A stretch of DNA of 64,000 nt from Rhabditophanes sp. KR3021 (Eukaryota; Nematoda; Chromadorea; Rhabditida; Alloionematidae): NCBI GenBank assembly GCA_963281155.1, contig CAUJLY010000002.1:3162001-3226000 (forward strand), read 5' to 3'. This document shows, piece after piece, positions 10,378 through 23,463 of this stretch. How positions within the stretch are numbered: position 1 is the first letter of the stretch; every line of letters begins with the position of its first letter. The notes under the pieces were generated by a model that had not been told where the DNA came from, did not search any database, and saw only the letters and a list, made by a program, of their open reading frames with translations. A program made the position numbers and the translations under genes.

Positions 10378-13300
10378 ACCTCGTGTGTGTAACTAAAATT
10401 AAGCGTTTTAACATTTAAATTTCAGAATTGTATGTTATGTGCAAATATGCTAATATACTATTAAATTAATTGATTCAATTAAATTAAACGAAAGGGAACA
10501 GAAAAAATGAGAAAAATAAGCATACTACCTATCCAAATAATAGATACATGTCGCGATAAAAATTTTGGGTGGGAAATGTTCCCAAAAACCATGGAACTAG
10601 TAGGTGTTTACTTGATTGCAGTGGTAAACGAAAAATTTAAGGAGCTTTAATTGATAATAGTTTATGATAAAACTACATAACAATATTTATTTATATATTG
10701 CAAAAAAAGGTAACCGGCATAGTATTAACTTCTTATTATTCATCAAAAAGTACTAAATTAAGAAATAATTTAAGTAAATAGATGTTTTGTGATTCATTTT
10801 TTCGGATCTGACTCATACTATAACTTTAAATTAATTGTTTTTATTTGATTTCATCCACTCAATATTAATTAAGTACATACAAATGTTTTTAAGAAATGTG
10901 TGAGAATACAAATAAATGTATATAAAAAAAAGAATATTCAATTAATGCACACAAATTTCTAAATTTTCTTAAAAATATTATCATAACACTTTAGTTTATT
11001 GATAAGTGAAGATATTAACAGTTATATCTATTTACTAATCAAATTGTGCTCATATGATAGACATAGGATTAGAGGGTGGGTTGTTGTAAGATGAAAACAA
11101 AAAAAGAATATGCTTCCTTTGAATTAGATTGAATTTGTTTGATATGTCAAGTCGACTCAACTTTTACGTTTAGAAGTAAAAAATGATAAAGATTGTTGTG
11201 ACATTGCAACATAATTGAACTCTAAATAAAGCGACTAAAAATTATACCTGAAGCTTACTTTAACATCTCAAAAACCGGTTGGCAATACTATTACTGACTA
11301 TTTTTATTTATCTTGTCACCAATTTTCCTATTACTAAAACATGACACTATTACTATCAATAAATTTGACATTAATTTTGTGTAAATAAAAAATAACCTTT
11401 GTAGAAGTATGTGTTTGAGGTTAATACATGCATGGTTGGTGAGTTTGAACAATATACCGACTTTAAATAATTTCATTAATTACAATCATTTAACCTAACA
11501 AAGGGAAGCATACAAAATTAGAATTAAGGATAAAATTAAATGCAAAATTAAATAGAATGTAAAGAATGTTAGGGTAAGAATAAGCGATCGCAAAAAGCTT
11601 ATCGCTTTGTTTCTATTGTTATTATTATTTTGGGTATCTAGTCAATCAAACGAGGACACGGACATATTGATGAGATGGAATTCTACAATGCCGTGAAAGT
11701 ATACAAGACAATAATAAAATAGTTATCATCCCACCATACTCTGACACATACATTAATAAAAGTGTATTAAAATATTATCACAATTAATGATATATACATT
11801 TAAACGCCAACTTTTGTATTCCGAATAGTTATAAATAGTGATACTTTGCGCATTCAAACCGAAGCCCTTAACAACGCATAGTTTGAATGTAAATATAATA
11901 GGAATAATCGGAACATTAAATTTATTTTATAAAAATGTCGCACTTAATAGTTGTTGATAATAATTAATTACATGCCTGCTATTATCATAAATTAAAAGAA
12001 GATAGAAAATATTATATTTTGGTGATTATAGCTCTATTAAGAGAGGACATGTTGGTAGATTTGTGGTTGGGATAGTGCACGTACTACTATTAATTTATCT
12101 AACTGTGGCATTGTTAATCTATCTGATCATCTACAATGGCATACACAAAAAAGACGCACAGTAAAGCCTAAATAAGTTAGTGTTTATGTAAATATATAAG
12201 TAAGTAAGCCATGTACATATAAACTATACGCAGACACGAAAAAGACATGTGTTTTTATGAATATACATATTTAGGAAGTTATTTATAAACAATGCAAGTA
12301 GTACGTTGCTTCTTTGCCAATTTTAAAAGTAACCAAAAATGGTAAAATTGAAAGGTGACTACTAGTGTGATGATGGTTCTAAACAACTACCAAATCAACA
12401 ACATGTGATGTAGTTTTTAAAAGAGGATTGCGAACAGTAACAAATAAAGTCTAAAGAGGGAAGAATTAGCATTTGTTTTGAGTGGTTGGAAATAATACAC
12501 ACAATAACAAATAATATTTCAAAACGAATAATAAAGAATATTGAAATCTTTGTAAATCAGAAAGTGTTTGGACCTAAAAAGTCTATTTTAATTTACTTAA
12601 ACTATTTCAAACTTTTCTTACTTATTTTGATTTATTTTAACTCATTTTAGTGGAAAACATTATAACAAATATCAAAAGATCGAAAACCAAATGCAAGATT
12701 TTTAACATCTATTATCAAATTGTATTAAGTAAAGTCAATGTATTAGAAAATTGTCTGACCAAACGAATTAAAAGTTTGCTGTATTCGTTTTAGTATAGCA
12801 TTTTTGTTAAAAAAGTTGCAACTTTGTGAAGCGTATTAAAGCATGGTTATTACATGCAACAAGTACAAAATATATGATACTTTGTTAAACATAAAGATGC
12901 TTTTTATTAAACAAAACGATATAAAGTAGAAAAAAGTAATGCTTTAGCATGTTGTTCAAAACTAATTTATGATCAGGCTAATAATACAAACTTTTGAATC
13001 TCAATAAATATCAAATGTTTTTGAATAATTGTATAAAACACTTTTTATTGAACAGACTGATATGCATACAATTTCGCCAATGTGTTTAGACAAAATATCA
13101 CTTATTATTGCACAGTGAGATGTAATTTCATACCCAATGTCAACTTAAAAATGTCTTTCCACTATTAATCAAAGTACAGACATTATTCAACATTTTTCGT
13201 TGCTATTTATTTACAGCCATGATGTAATTACGCAATTTATAAAATATTAAATAATCCACAAAAAATAAAATTTAACAATGGTCTGATTATTTATCTAACT

Positions 13301-14093
13301 AATTTAAAATTCAAGCAAAATTAAGGAGATGAAAATTTCAAAGTACATCACGGTACATACATATCTTTTTTATATGATCTTAAATTACTATCGATACAAA
13401 TACAAGCAATTTTAACGGTGTGTTATGAATTTCTAAACTCTATACAAAACTGAATACATTGTTCGGGAGTTTTAGTGAACTCCTGGGCATGAACCATACA
13501 CCGATGAGATTAACTAACAAATAACAGACCATAGTCAATCACTTTATTAAGGAGAATTACTAATATAAAAAGGAGGTTAAATAATAGTAATTAGCATTTA
13601 AGATATTTTAACATTTATAAAAGAGGGCTTCATTTATATACATATATATAAAAATAAGTCCTAATAAATGCATCTATATTTAATGTAGTTAAGCTATTTG
13701 ATGACGAATTATCACACACATAATAGCTATAAATAGCTCCTATAATTTCATAAACTACATACTTAATGGTATGTAAATCAGTTTCTGCATAGTTTAAAAG
13801 ATATAGTAGTTTTATGAAGAGACCAACAATTAAATAAAGCATAGATTAGTTATAAGATGTAAAAAACGAAACAATTACGGAAAGAAACTATTTTTACATT
13901 CTTTTAAATTGTGTGACATTTAAGGTTATTTCAAAACAAAGAATATTAAGGATAAGAAAACAGATGAATGTTTACTTCTTTTATGATGCGAAAACAAATT
14001 AAAGGACACAATGTTTACAACTTTTTACTTGAATAATAAATTGCAAACAATATTTTACACTGAGGTTCAAACTTGCTATTGAGAATAATAAAT
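10378..14093. other. 3.7 kb gene-poor, A+T-rich region
   Basis: I find no open frame with recognisable protein on either strand; the two frames above 60 codons (11291-11476 and 13630-13842, both -) are hydrophobic low-complexity. No tRNA or snRNA was recognised. It may hold regulatory sequence for the divergent and flanking genes. Confidence 0.5.
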
Positions 14094-14409
14094 CTAATCA
14101 AATTTGTATCCGGCTCTAGCCTTTCTACACAATACTTGGAAATCAGCGATAGCTGGTCCAGAAACGACATCTTTCTTCTCCATCGAAAGCGGCAGAAGCC
14201 TTTTCATTTCTGATATCGACTTTTCCAAGAATTTGCCTTCCTCCGATGTTCAAGACACATGGAGAAATATCTCCCTTGTGATAATCGACGTGGACTGGCT
14301 TGTAACGTTGTTCAGTTCCATAAACAGCGATTTCCTTGTATAATGAGTTTCCAATTCGAACGAAGGCCCAGGTATCTTCCTTGGCTGGTGGGTTCTTGGC
14401 TTTGGGCAT
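14094..14409 (-). CDS. Small conserved protein of unknown function (one-base frame break)
   Basis: From ATG 14409 the frame reads MPKAKNPPAKEDTWAFVRIG and on to AFDGEE, then breaks near 14180 (GAAGAAAGATG). With one A fewer it continues DVVSGPAIADFQVLCRKARA then GYKFD and a stop at 14094-14096, about 104 residues. Without the correction it ends earlier in an unnatural tail. The protein is soluble, single-exon and without signal peptide. I do not recognise the family; its balanced composition and clean flow across the break say it is a real, probably nematode-conserved gene. It is divergent from the PDZ gene, whose start is about 260 bp away. Confidence 0.6.
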
Positions 14410-14669
14410 GACGGATGAGTAATTCTTTAACGAAAAGAATGCAATTTTCCTTTATTTTAGTGTAATTTTAGTCCACAAAATTTGATTATAAATTGTATTA
14501 TATTCAAAAATGATTATAACAACATTTCAAATTTAGATACCAAAAGAATAGGAAAATTTAAACACAAACGTGGCAATTTGAATTTATTTGCCGTTAATAA
14601 TCAAATTTTGAATTAATAAATACAAACAAATTTCCACTTTTCCGTCTTTTAATATTATCAAATCTGGAC

Positions 14670-15748
14670 ATGTCTGCTGGCCCCAACGATTCTTTTGAGC
14701 TGAAGGAAGGATGCGCTCCCGTCAAAACAATCACTATCACCATTCCTATGGAAGAAGGAGATCCCATCGGTGCTACTCCAAACGAAAGAATGGTTATTGT
14801 CAAGGTTCAACCGAATACTTTGAGTGACGGCAAAATTCAAATAGGAGACAAAATTTTAACACTAAATGGTATGGTAGAGGCGTAAGCTCGGCTGGAGCAT
14901 TCATTAGCTGTTTTTTGTATATAATTCTTAATCTAAGTATAATTCTTAATATAAGTATAATTCTTAATCTAAGTATAATTCTTAATATAAGTATAATTTT
15001 TAATATAAGTATAATTTTTAATCTAAGTATTTAGGAGCAATTGTCAAAGATCCAAATCACTTCTACAATTTACTCCGCTTTGTTCGCAATGAAGCTTCAA
15101 TCACGGTTGAACGTGATGACAACCGATCACAAAAGATGCACGGCAAGATCATGATTCCTGCTGATAGGATGAGGAACATCCAAAACAGAGATGGTTATCT
15201 TTACTTTCTTGCTACAGTCAATTTGCAAGAAGGAAAGAAACTTGGATTAGGGATTTGTCATTTTCAGAACAGAGTCTTAGTATCAAAATGCGAACCTGGA
15301 TCTATCTCTGATGAAATCCTGAAGATCGGAGATCATGTCTGTGATGTCCAGCAAATCGTTGTCACTGACAAGGATGTGTGCCGTCGCCTACTCGTTACTT
15401 CGCTTCAGGAAAGTTGATTCATCTATTTTCTAATAAATTGGTATTCAGGCTACAAATACTGTCACAATGGCAGTTGCTCGTCCCGATTGTATTGAAACAA
15501 AAGCGTGGGCTAAGAAAGCCTTGCAAGAACCTGTTTTGGAACCTCCGAGTGTCCGTTTAGCCGATGACGTCCGTGAAATCGCCTCTCGCGAAAGAAACAA
15601 GTTTAAGGGATATGCCGAACCTACCAAGACTGTCCTTTCTAGAGTAACAATCAAACAAGACAAGGTTGTCACTATTACCGAAGCCATTATTGAACATCCA
15701 ATTGCTTCAGATAATGAAGACAAGACTCTTCGCAAAGTCAAGAAGTGA
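14670..15748 (+). CDS. Small tandem-PDZ-domain protein
   Basis: Exons: 14670-14868, 15035-15412 and 15449-15748, about 292 residues. The first PDZ domain spans exons 1-2: ITITIPMEEGDPIGATP (a diverged ligand loop), then VIVKVQPNTLSDGKIQIGDK and ILTLNG, then FYNLLRFVRNEASITVERDD. The second follows: KKLGLGICHFQNRVLVSKC, then GSISDEILKIGDHVCDVQ and CRRLLVTSL, closing with TNTVTMAVARP in exon 3. Short two-PDZ proteins of this type occur in nematodes; partners are unknown. The exon 2/3 junction keeps frame only if one A is removed from CAGGAAAG at 15409-15413, giving donor GAA|GTTGAT. Intron 1 holds an 18-bp tandem repeat. Confidence 0.8.
14921..15028. repeat. Six-copy 18-bp tandem repeat in intron 1 of the PDZ gene
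   Basis: The unit ATAATTCTTAATCTAAGT and close variants (ATATAAGT or TTTTTA inside) repeat six times head to tail, alternating between two sub-variants. It ends at the splice acceptor region, so it lengthens the intron without touching the junctions. Confidence 0.9.
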
Positions 15749-16533
15749 GTCAAACCTATGCAATTCTACGAAAACATTTGACAATATCCTTTATTGTATG
15801 CAATCATGTCCAGATAGCATATAAGTTCGTATATCAGAATAATTGATTGTCTAATAAAAGAATATGTTTATCATTTACTTGTGTTATTTATATTTCTTCA
15901 ATTTGTCATTTTTATCTGTTTTATTTGCCATTTACCATTTGGATCTTGTTATTTTTATGTTGTAATTTACGTGTAAGCATTTTTAATTACTTTTCTTTAA
16001 GAAAATATTTAGGTTCAATTATGCAGCACAATAAACTATTTGTAAAGTTTTATTACTTTTAAGAAGCACTGATTTTTAGGTTTTTATAGACGTTGATTTG
16101 TTTAAAAAGTGATTTAAAATATTGTATTTTTGTTAATTAGATCCTATTTCAAATTCCGTAATGCTGATACATTTCTATAATATCATTCACTTTTAATAGT
16201 ATTAATATATGTTTTCGAACCATTTTTTAAAACACGAATCACTAAATATTATTTTTGAAGTGCACATTTAATCACTTATAACAAAACACCGCAATAACCA
16301 TTTTTATAAAATAGATTTACAAACAAATATAAGTATACAATAATTCATTAAACAGCTGTGTAATATAATATTTATTCATGACTTGTAAACAGTGACTATT
16401 TCCCAACTAGACTTTTACTTTCAAAAGAGGACTACGACGGTTATGGATCGACTACACGCGTCAACATCACAATAAAGAAGATTTAATTCAATTGTTATTT
16501 GTTGCTTGCTTATAAACTGTCTTTCTCTGTGCT
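15749..16533. other. Intergenic, no gene seen
   Basis: The only long open frame (15847-16062, +) is a Phe/Ile/Leu-rich translation of T-rich DNA with no domain, so it is not called. The stretch should contain the 3' end of the PDZ gene and the promoter of the Hook gene. Confidence 0.5.
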
Positions 16534-18741
16534 ATGATGATAAATCTTGGCGATGATATGTTAATAGTATCCTTACAGCAATGGGTTAGTTTGTTTACAA
16601 AATAAGATTAACATAATACAAAGGTCTTTTCAGATGGTACAAGTAGCCGGCTCGAAATATGCACACACTACACCGGAAGATCTTTTTGATGGAAGGTTAA
16701 TTGTGAGTGTTTTGAGAATACTGTGAGTTCTAAACATTTAGTAATAAAAATAATTTAACATGTTTAGTGATAGAACATTTTTCGATGAGGAATTCGATGA
16801 TGCCGTTTATGAAGGAAAGCCAGACAAGTCAGTCTTGTTCCTGCGCATTTGTACAAAATTAGCAGAGTATTACGAAGTGATTATGCATAGGGATTTATAC
16901 AATAGCCCTACATGGAACGTCAATGCTGCAAAAATAGGAAGATTACTAGATGTAAATGAGTTGACCAAGTTATTACTGTTGATTTTAGCAGCAGCAACGA
17001 GCAATCCAAAAGCAAATGAATTACTGAAAGAATTTTCACCATCTCACAATGTCCGAGATGACCTTAGTAAAGCCTTATCTGATATTGACGGAAGGATTCC
17101 TCGGCGGAGGCAGTCCCTTCGGAATGAAGAATTCGAGGCATCGCAAGTTGAACTGAATCGAAGCGAAGTGCTGACGATAGTAACAGAAAATCACAAGTTA
17201 AAAAGTAGACTGGCTGAAATGGAAAGGACGGTATGTAATGATGTTTTAACGACATGTCTTGTGCACAGTATTGTTCACCATTTTACATCTTTCTAAATAC
17301 TTATTTATTCTAGATTATACTAATGCAAGAGAAAAATGCAAAATTGTGCGATGAAGCTGAATCAAGCAAAGGCAAAATTGAAGATATGATTAATGTATCC
17401 ATTGAAAGTGATAAACTTACTCAAAAACTAAAAAGTTACCAAGACGAAATGAAACGAGTATTTAATGATATGGAAAAATTAGAAATGGAAAATAGTAAGT
17501 TAATTAGGGAAAGAAAGGCAATAAACGATGCTTTAAATGAGCAAAATGCGCAAACTAAGGCCGTGTCTTCCGAGATGAGAACATTAAAAGACAATTACGA
17601 ATCACTGCAGTCTAAGCATTACCAATTAGAAAGAGAAAGGGGGGAAGCTAACAATTTAAGAGAAAAATACAAAAATGCTGAGCCGTCTAATTGTTCGGAA
17701 CTAAATTTTTTAAAACAAAAACTTAACCACTACGTCGGAGAAATATCAGACAATGAAATTCAAAAACAAAAAAATAGTAATCTAAAAGTGCAACTATCCA
17801 CCTTAAAAAGTCAGATCGAAAAGTCAGAAGATTTGTTAGAACGTGAAACAGACAGATGCAACAAAATTTACCTTGAATTGTTAGAAGAAAGAGAAAAAGT
17901 TCAAGAACTCGGGGAACAATTGAGTATTTTGAAAGAAGTGAACCAAAAGCTACAAGAATCAAAATGTCAATCTGACAAAACAATAGAAGAATTTGACGCG
18001 GAGTTTAATTTAAGTGTGCTATCTGAAAGACGGGAATCTGTACATATGCAAGATGAACTATTAAGTAGCGTCACAGATGAAAATGCTGAACTTAAGAAAA
18101 AGTTGGCTAAAGCAGAAAATGATGTAAAAAGCACAGAGTGTTTATCAAGAGAATTAGAAAATGAAAAAATGAAATGCGATGCATTGAAAGAAAGATTAAA
18201 AGTAGCTGAAAAGGGCCTCGAAGACGTGGGTACTTCGACAGATAGACAGCTTGTCAATGCTAATATACAAAATGAGGAAAAAAATTTAACTATCCAATCT
18301 TTAGAAGATAAACTAAGCAAGATGGAAAAACAAGCTGATGAAAGGACTTCAAAGATATTAGATTTAGAGAGTACATGTGATGAATTGTCTAAAGTTAAAA
18401 CATCAACGCATGCTAGATTTGAAAAAGGCATTTCTGATGCAAGGCATGTCATTGAAATGTACGAATCATTTATGAGCACCATTATCAGTCAAGATGGAGA
18501 GAGTTTTCGTGATATTGAGGCTTTGAGAAACAAAATAAAATGTTATGAGCGAAATATCCAGTATCTTGAAAAGAAGCAGAAACAAATGCAAGCTTTAGTA
18601 GAACAGGAGCAAAGATTAATAACGGGAAATTATTATGAGATGTGTTTCAACTTGTCCAGGCAGCTTACTAAGGACGATATCAGGACTTTTATGGATAAAC
18701 AAATTAAAAGAATAGCCTTTATTGACGCAGGTGAACGTTGA
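16534..18741 (+). CDS. zyg-12: Hook-family dynein adaptor (ZYG-12-like)
   Basis: Exons: 16534-16584, 16634-16695, 16768-17230 and 17314-18741, 667 residues. The N-terminal ~160 residues fit the calponin-like Hook domain, diverged, with the signature-like LTKLLLLILAAATSNPKANE (compare the Hook LGCAVNC helix). The next ~430 residues are heptad-rich coiled coil. Near the C-terminus, EQRLITGNYYEMCFNLSRQ matches the conserved Hook tail (EEKLI..WYNMG in vertebrates). Hook proteins link dynein to cargo; ZYG-12 attaches centrosomes to the nuclear envelope in C. elegans. I see no C-terminal transmembrane segment, so this would be a soluble form unless another isoform exists. The first two small exons are supported only by frame and splice sites. 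Confidence 0.78.
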
Positions 18742-18921
18742 CTTTATTTATCATAATAAAAACAGCATGATCTATTACTAATTTATTCATATAATCACTA
18801 AATTTCCTAACTATCTGTTAGACTAAATAAACTATTTTTAATTTAACAAAATAGTTTTAAAAAAACTTAATATACTTGTCATAATATAATTTTTACTATA
18901 ATTGTTTTAATATGTTTGTGC

Positions 18922-19210
18922 CTATTCAATACGACTCATTTGTGTATCCTTGCAAATTGTAATTAATTCGTTGATAAGAATTTGCCCTAGACCCATTTAA
19001 CGAAATTGCTTATGGATGTAAAGGTCTTCCATATGGACAAACTATAACAATTATGTATTTGTAATACTATCTTACAACCTACTTGTCCTTCCCATGTTGA
19101 GTATGCTAGATACTAAATATTCATTCCTGCAGGAGCCATTCTTCCTTCACAATGATCCCATAGAAAGCATTTCTCTTTAAATCATCTTTTAATTTATGAA
19201 CTGTCATCAA
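18922..19210 (-). pseudogene. Dead SSAT/thialysine N-acetyltransferase (GNAT) copy
   Basis: Minus-strand translation in shifting frames gives LKDDLKRNAFYGIIVKE, then YSTWEGQVG, then MEDLYIHKQFR, one stop, and MGLGQILINELITICKDTQ. This order (FYG..VE, YSTW.G, LEDLY..+.R+G.G.G.LL) is that of diamine/thialysine acetyltransferases, where the LEDLYV..E.RGKGIG segment binds acetyl-CoA. Stops and frameshifts interrupt it, and neither ends are found, so it is called a pseudogene. It lies between the Hook and CCDC137-like genes and is too short for a standard ORF list. Confidence 0.65.
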
Positions 19211-19546
19211 TACTTAAAATAAGGAAAACTTACTTTGATCATTGGTAAAATCAAAGGACAATCATCAGAAAAAACATGAGTTAATTGAAATTCAGTACTG
19301 TTTTGAAGAATAAGTGGTATCGACATTAAATGACAACATTTTAAAATGAACCTTAATTGAGCAAATTAATTGTCTAAGAGAATTATTTTTAACTGGTTAA
19401 GTTAAATTTTGAAGGTTAACTGATAAGACAAGATGTGCGATAGATCTTCAAATATACGTTGTTCCAATCCCTTTTAAATTGTCGCTTCGAAAGTATATTT
19501 ATTAAAATAAGTTGCATTTTTAAATTTAAACTATCTAATATTCGCA

Positions 19547-20515
19547 ATGCCTAATGAAAAGAAGTTCGTGAAACGTGTACGTAAATCTAAGCGTAATGGT
19601 GAGGACGATAGAAAAGGTGCCAAAAAAGGAACTCTTGGTAAAAAGACCAAGAAAACTAAAGCCCACCAAGCTGATCCTTTCAACGTTGCTGCTAGGTTTG
19701 CCAAGATTGAAAAAGCCAAGAAAATCAACAAACCTATTGTTGAAGACGATTTGGACAAGCAGTCAGTTCCGCGTGCTTTTAAAGATATGCAAGCTGCGAG
19801 GGAAAAAATGAAGTTAGCTGAAGTTGAAGGAAAAAACAAAAAAGCCGTTAATCATCCGAGTGGCGTTTCAAGAATTGAGGCTGAATCAAACAAACTTGGT
19901 TTCCAAAAGAAATACAATGAAGATGATAGGCAATTAGTACGCAGAGTTGCCTATGAAAGTAACCAAGCTATTGAAGAACAAGCAATGTTGGCTAAATTCG
20001 GTATGGCTGGTAGAAGTCAAAAGGAAATCAACAAAGATATGCAAGATATAAAAGACACCAAGCAAAGAAAGAAGGATGTGAAGAAACAATTGCATGAGAG
20101 AAGAATTGCTAATATCAAAACCAAGGAAGAAAAGGTAGCCAAAGAAAAGGAGGCTTTGAAGCTTAAGAGAAGAAGATCTAAGATGAGTGCCGAGGAGATA
20201 GCGGAAGAAGAAAAAGAGTTGGCCATTGCTGCTAGTAAACAAGCCAAGCTTGACAAACCCAAAGTTGTTGTTCCTACATCTCGTTTCAAGATCAATGAGT
20301 GGGAAAAGGAGGAAGACATTCCTCATAGAGAATTCAAGAAAATGATTGAAAAGTCTGATAAGCTTGGCCGAGTAAATGATGCGCGTATAAATGTCAAAGA
20401 AAAAATCAAGTTTAACGAGGTAGTTTCAGAACCACCAAAGTTTTCCAAAGCATTGGTTCAGACACTGTTGAAAAAGTCCAAGCAAAAGTCATTTGGAGGA
20501 AGAGTTACTTTATAA
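19547..20515 (+). CDS. CCDC137-like basic nucleolar protein
   Basis: This is an intact single-exon gene of 322 residues, ATG 19547. It is extremely Lys/Arg-rich with an N-terminal nuclear/nucleolar-type basic stretch (KKFVKRVRKSKRNGEDD), long charged helices and a C-terminal motif IKFNEVVSEPPKF. That motif matches the V+FGEVV.EPP element of the CCDC137 family. Human CCDC137 is a nucleolar, chromosome-periphery-associated protein, so a nuclear role is likely but inferred. There are no transmembrane segments. No intron is seen, unlike most neighbours. Confidence 0.75.
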   Translation: MPNEKKFVKRVRKSKRNGEDDRKGAKKGTLGKKTKKTKAHQADPFNVAARFAKIEKAKKINKPIVEDDLDKQSVPRAFKDMQAAREKMKLAEVEGKNKKAVNHPSGVSRIEAESNKLGFQKKYNEDDRQLVRRVAYESNQAIEEQAMLAKFGMAGRSQKEINKDMQDIKDTKQRKKDVKKQLHERRIANIKTKEEKVAKEKEALKLKRRRSKMSAEEIAEEEKELAIAASKQAKLDKPKVVVPTSRFKINEWEKEEDIPHREFKKMIEKSDKLGRVNDARINVKEKIKFNEVVSEPPKFSKALVQTLLKKSKQKSFGGRVTL

Positions 20516-21485
20516 TTTGTTTGTTATATTTTTTGTTGTTAATTGATTTTATAAATGATAAATGATCATAGAAAATGTAAATTAAAAATATCTTCAGTAG
20601 TAAGCTTTTGACGATCTCCATCTTTAACGGTAAATGTTTTAAATCCTATCATCTCCGACGGAGAAAGTTAAAATAAATAAAGAAATTGTCGTAAAAGTTG
20701 GAATGAGAAATAGAGATGCGCTCGATATATCATGAAAAGGATCCATACTTTTGAACATAAAAACGTCTTACTATATATGTTTTAATGATCCAACTAATTT
20801 CAATCGTCCTTTTTAATAGGTACTATAATACAAAATTATGGGTTGCTAAGATTATTGCTTTATATTGTAAAATCATTTATTGAGGAAATTAAAAGTATTT
20901 AACTGAATGGAAAAGCAACCAATTTTGACGCTTTGATTGAAAATGAATGCCCTATGTGTTTATTAATTACACAATGTTAAATGGGCAAGATCATACATAG
21001 AATTATACATTCTTTTTTTATAAAGTCATATTTTGTTGGCCCGAAAACGTGTGCCACGAATACAGCTTTGTTGCATTAAAATACTTGACTTGATTCATGT
21101 TTGCAGATGCATGTGAATTTATGAGTTATTAGCTTATAGTTGTTAATAGTTAATTATAGTTTGTTGAACATGTTTAGCCTTTTGAATTTTTGGCATTTTA
21201 ATTTATTTAGTAACTTTTATTATGTTGAAATGAGGCTTGTGTAGCCAATTTCAAAATAGTTGGTCTCGAAGCAACTTTGTGGAATGATGTGTCCTTGAAG
21301 AAATGTTTATTTTGGACCTTACACAAAAATGGTCCATTATTGTGTTTTTTATTGCTTCATTGGACCGCGGCAAGCTGTTTACATAGACCTACGTCTTTAG
21401 TTGATTCAACAAAGTGTCTTAATTAGGCTAAAAATGGAGTATACGTACTATTTTTATTCGATCTTATATATAAAGAGAAGATTAC
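20516..21485. other. Intergenic between convergent genes
   Basis: A+T-rich, no supportable open frame or RNA gene on either strand. It contains the 3' flanks of the CCDC137-like gene (+) and the beta-galactosidase gene (-). Confidence 0.5.
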
Positions 21486-23463
21486 TTAATTTTCGTTGAA
21501 TTCAACATAACATCCATTTCCACACTTTGTATTGCCTTCCAACTCAAATATAACTACTCTGTTTTTTCCAATTTTTAAGTACGACTTTGGAATGTACAAT
21601 TTTTGTGTACTTGTTTTGATATTCCAATATCTTCCCAAATTAAAGCCATTAATGACTACAACCCCCTTTGTGAAATCTGACAACAAAATATAGGTATCAT
21701 GAAGATCATAGACAATAAGCGTTCCTTGCAAAATCGTGGGTCCTTCAAATGAATGATCCTTGCTCCTGTTTCTAATTGTCTTCATTCCTTTTCTCTTGAT
21801 ATACCTGTCTACAATTTTGATACTCATTGAACAGGATTCCCAGCTGTCAATTGTCTTGTTGTCAAAAGTAATGTCATTGTTTAAGATCCCCTTGATGTCA
21901 ATGATACTCTCGTAATTTTGCCTTCCCATGTTCTCAACAATGATATCGAAACCACCATCTCCTTCAAAATTAATATCTAAACTATGGTTTTTCTCTGTAA
22001 CCTTTCCATAATAGCGATCACTTATCATGATATAACCGGCGTCTTTAATTCCTTTAACTGCTACTGTTTTGACTTTCTTAATTTGAGCTCTATAAATAGC
22101 AAAACCATATGGTTCTTCCATTTCTTCAAAAGTATGAGGATGACTGCCCGGAGAACAATTCTCCTTCATCAATCTTATAGTATTTGCAATTGGTTCAACT
22201 TTTACTTCTCCGTAATTTCTTCGGCTAATATTCTTACTTGTTCCAATTTGCTTCCATTGCCAGTCTTTTAAATTTGATGTCCAATTTTGAATAGCTAAGT
22301 ATGTCTCTCCAACATCGCCATTTTCAGAAATTGGAGATTTGTAATCATAAGATGTTATCACGTGCCCTCCATTAAAAAGCTTTCCGGACCAATATTCAAA
22401 ATTTGTCCCACCAGCCATCATATATAATGAAACACTTGCATTTAACTCACTTATCCAATTTAAAGTCTTAATTATGGAAGTCGTATTGGGAAAATTTGTC
22501 TCCTCTTCATATGATTCAAACCAACCTGTGTAAACTAAATTATGCTGTTATTAAATACGATCAATTATTATTGCTTACATTCCGAATTAACAAGGGGACC
22601 TCTTGGTGCGTATTTTCTTTGTAATTTAAAATATTTTTCTACGTCGTTCTTGGAATCTACTGTTCCAAAATCTATAGTTGGGTAAACACCTTCAACAGCT
22701 CCACATTTTAACATTTTATCTGAGACGCCATCTGTGGTATATAACTGAACGTCGTCGCCTAATATTTTATGAGTTAAATCCCTTAAATATTGCAAGTATT
22801 TATTATCACATTCACCATAGCTGCCATACTCGTTCTCAATTTGTATCTAGAACATTTAAAAAGTACTTTTTGTTTTTACTTACCATTATTATGCTTCCTC
22901 CATTTTTATGTAACAATGGATAAATTTTTTTCATTAAATATGTTAGCCAAGTTGTCATAGGGCCTAAAAATTTGGGATCACTTGAACGAAGAGTGATGTT
23001 TTGAATATTATTCAAGAACCATGGCAATCCTCCATTTTCAAATTCAGCGCAAATATATGGCCCAATCCTTAGCAATACATATAATCCTTGAATGTTAGCA
23101 AGTTTTAAAAATTTGACTAAGTCTTTTTCTCCATTAAAATCAAACTTATTCTGCTCTAATTCGTGATAGTTCCATGGGACGTAAACCTGCAAGGAAAACA
23201 CATTATAAAAAGGGTCAAATGTAATACATCACCTGCACTGCATTCAAGCCAGCATTTCGTATTTTAAACAAACGATCTTCCCAATAAATAGATGGAATAC
23301 GAAAATAATGGATCTCTCCAGAAATATAAGAAAATGGCTTGCCATCTAATACGAATTGATCGTTATCATAGTCTATTGTAAAGTTTCTTTCCGATGTAAA
23401 TATAATATTTACAAACGTAAATAAAAATAGAAAGATCAGAATGTTTTTACGAGATACTAACAT
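21486..23463 (-). CDS. bgal-1: Beta-galactosidase, glycoside hydrolase family 35
   Basis: Exons on the minus strand: 23463-23233, 23186-22884, 22848-22579, 22534-21486. A signal peptide ([19 protein letters not shown]) precedes the GH35 barrel. Motifs: [45 protein letters not shown], then [13 protein letters not shown] with the acid/base Glu, and VNSE followed by FYTGWFE with the nucleophile Glu. After the barrel come beta-domains ending [17 protein letters not shown], typical of lysosomal beta-galactosidases. It should remove terminal galactose from glycans in lysosomes or outside the cell. Exon 3 has a frame break at AATAAAAATAC (near 22798): two As too many (or one too few) relative to the conserved CDNKYL. 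Splice phases agree with that correction. Confidence 0.88.

Noticed and set aside
13474..13494. GGAGTT..AACTCC hairpin in the gene-poor region, considered as a terminator or small RNA
   Set aside because: Only a 6-bp stem; no flanking conserved boxes, and expected by chance in this length of DNA.
15847..16062. 71-codon hydrophobic frame after the PDZ gene
   Set aside because: Phe/Ile/Leu-rich translation of T-rich DNA; no domain, no splice context and no nearby relative.
17967..18482. Large minus-strand Ser/Leu-rich frame
   Set aside because: Antisense to the Hook coiled coil; Glu/Lys codons read backwards give Ser/Leu/Phe. Similar shadows at 19531-20326, 28547-28810 and 27899-28273.
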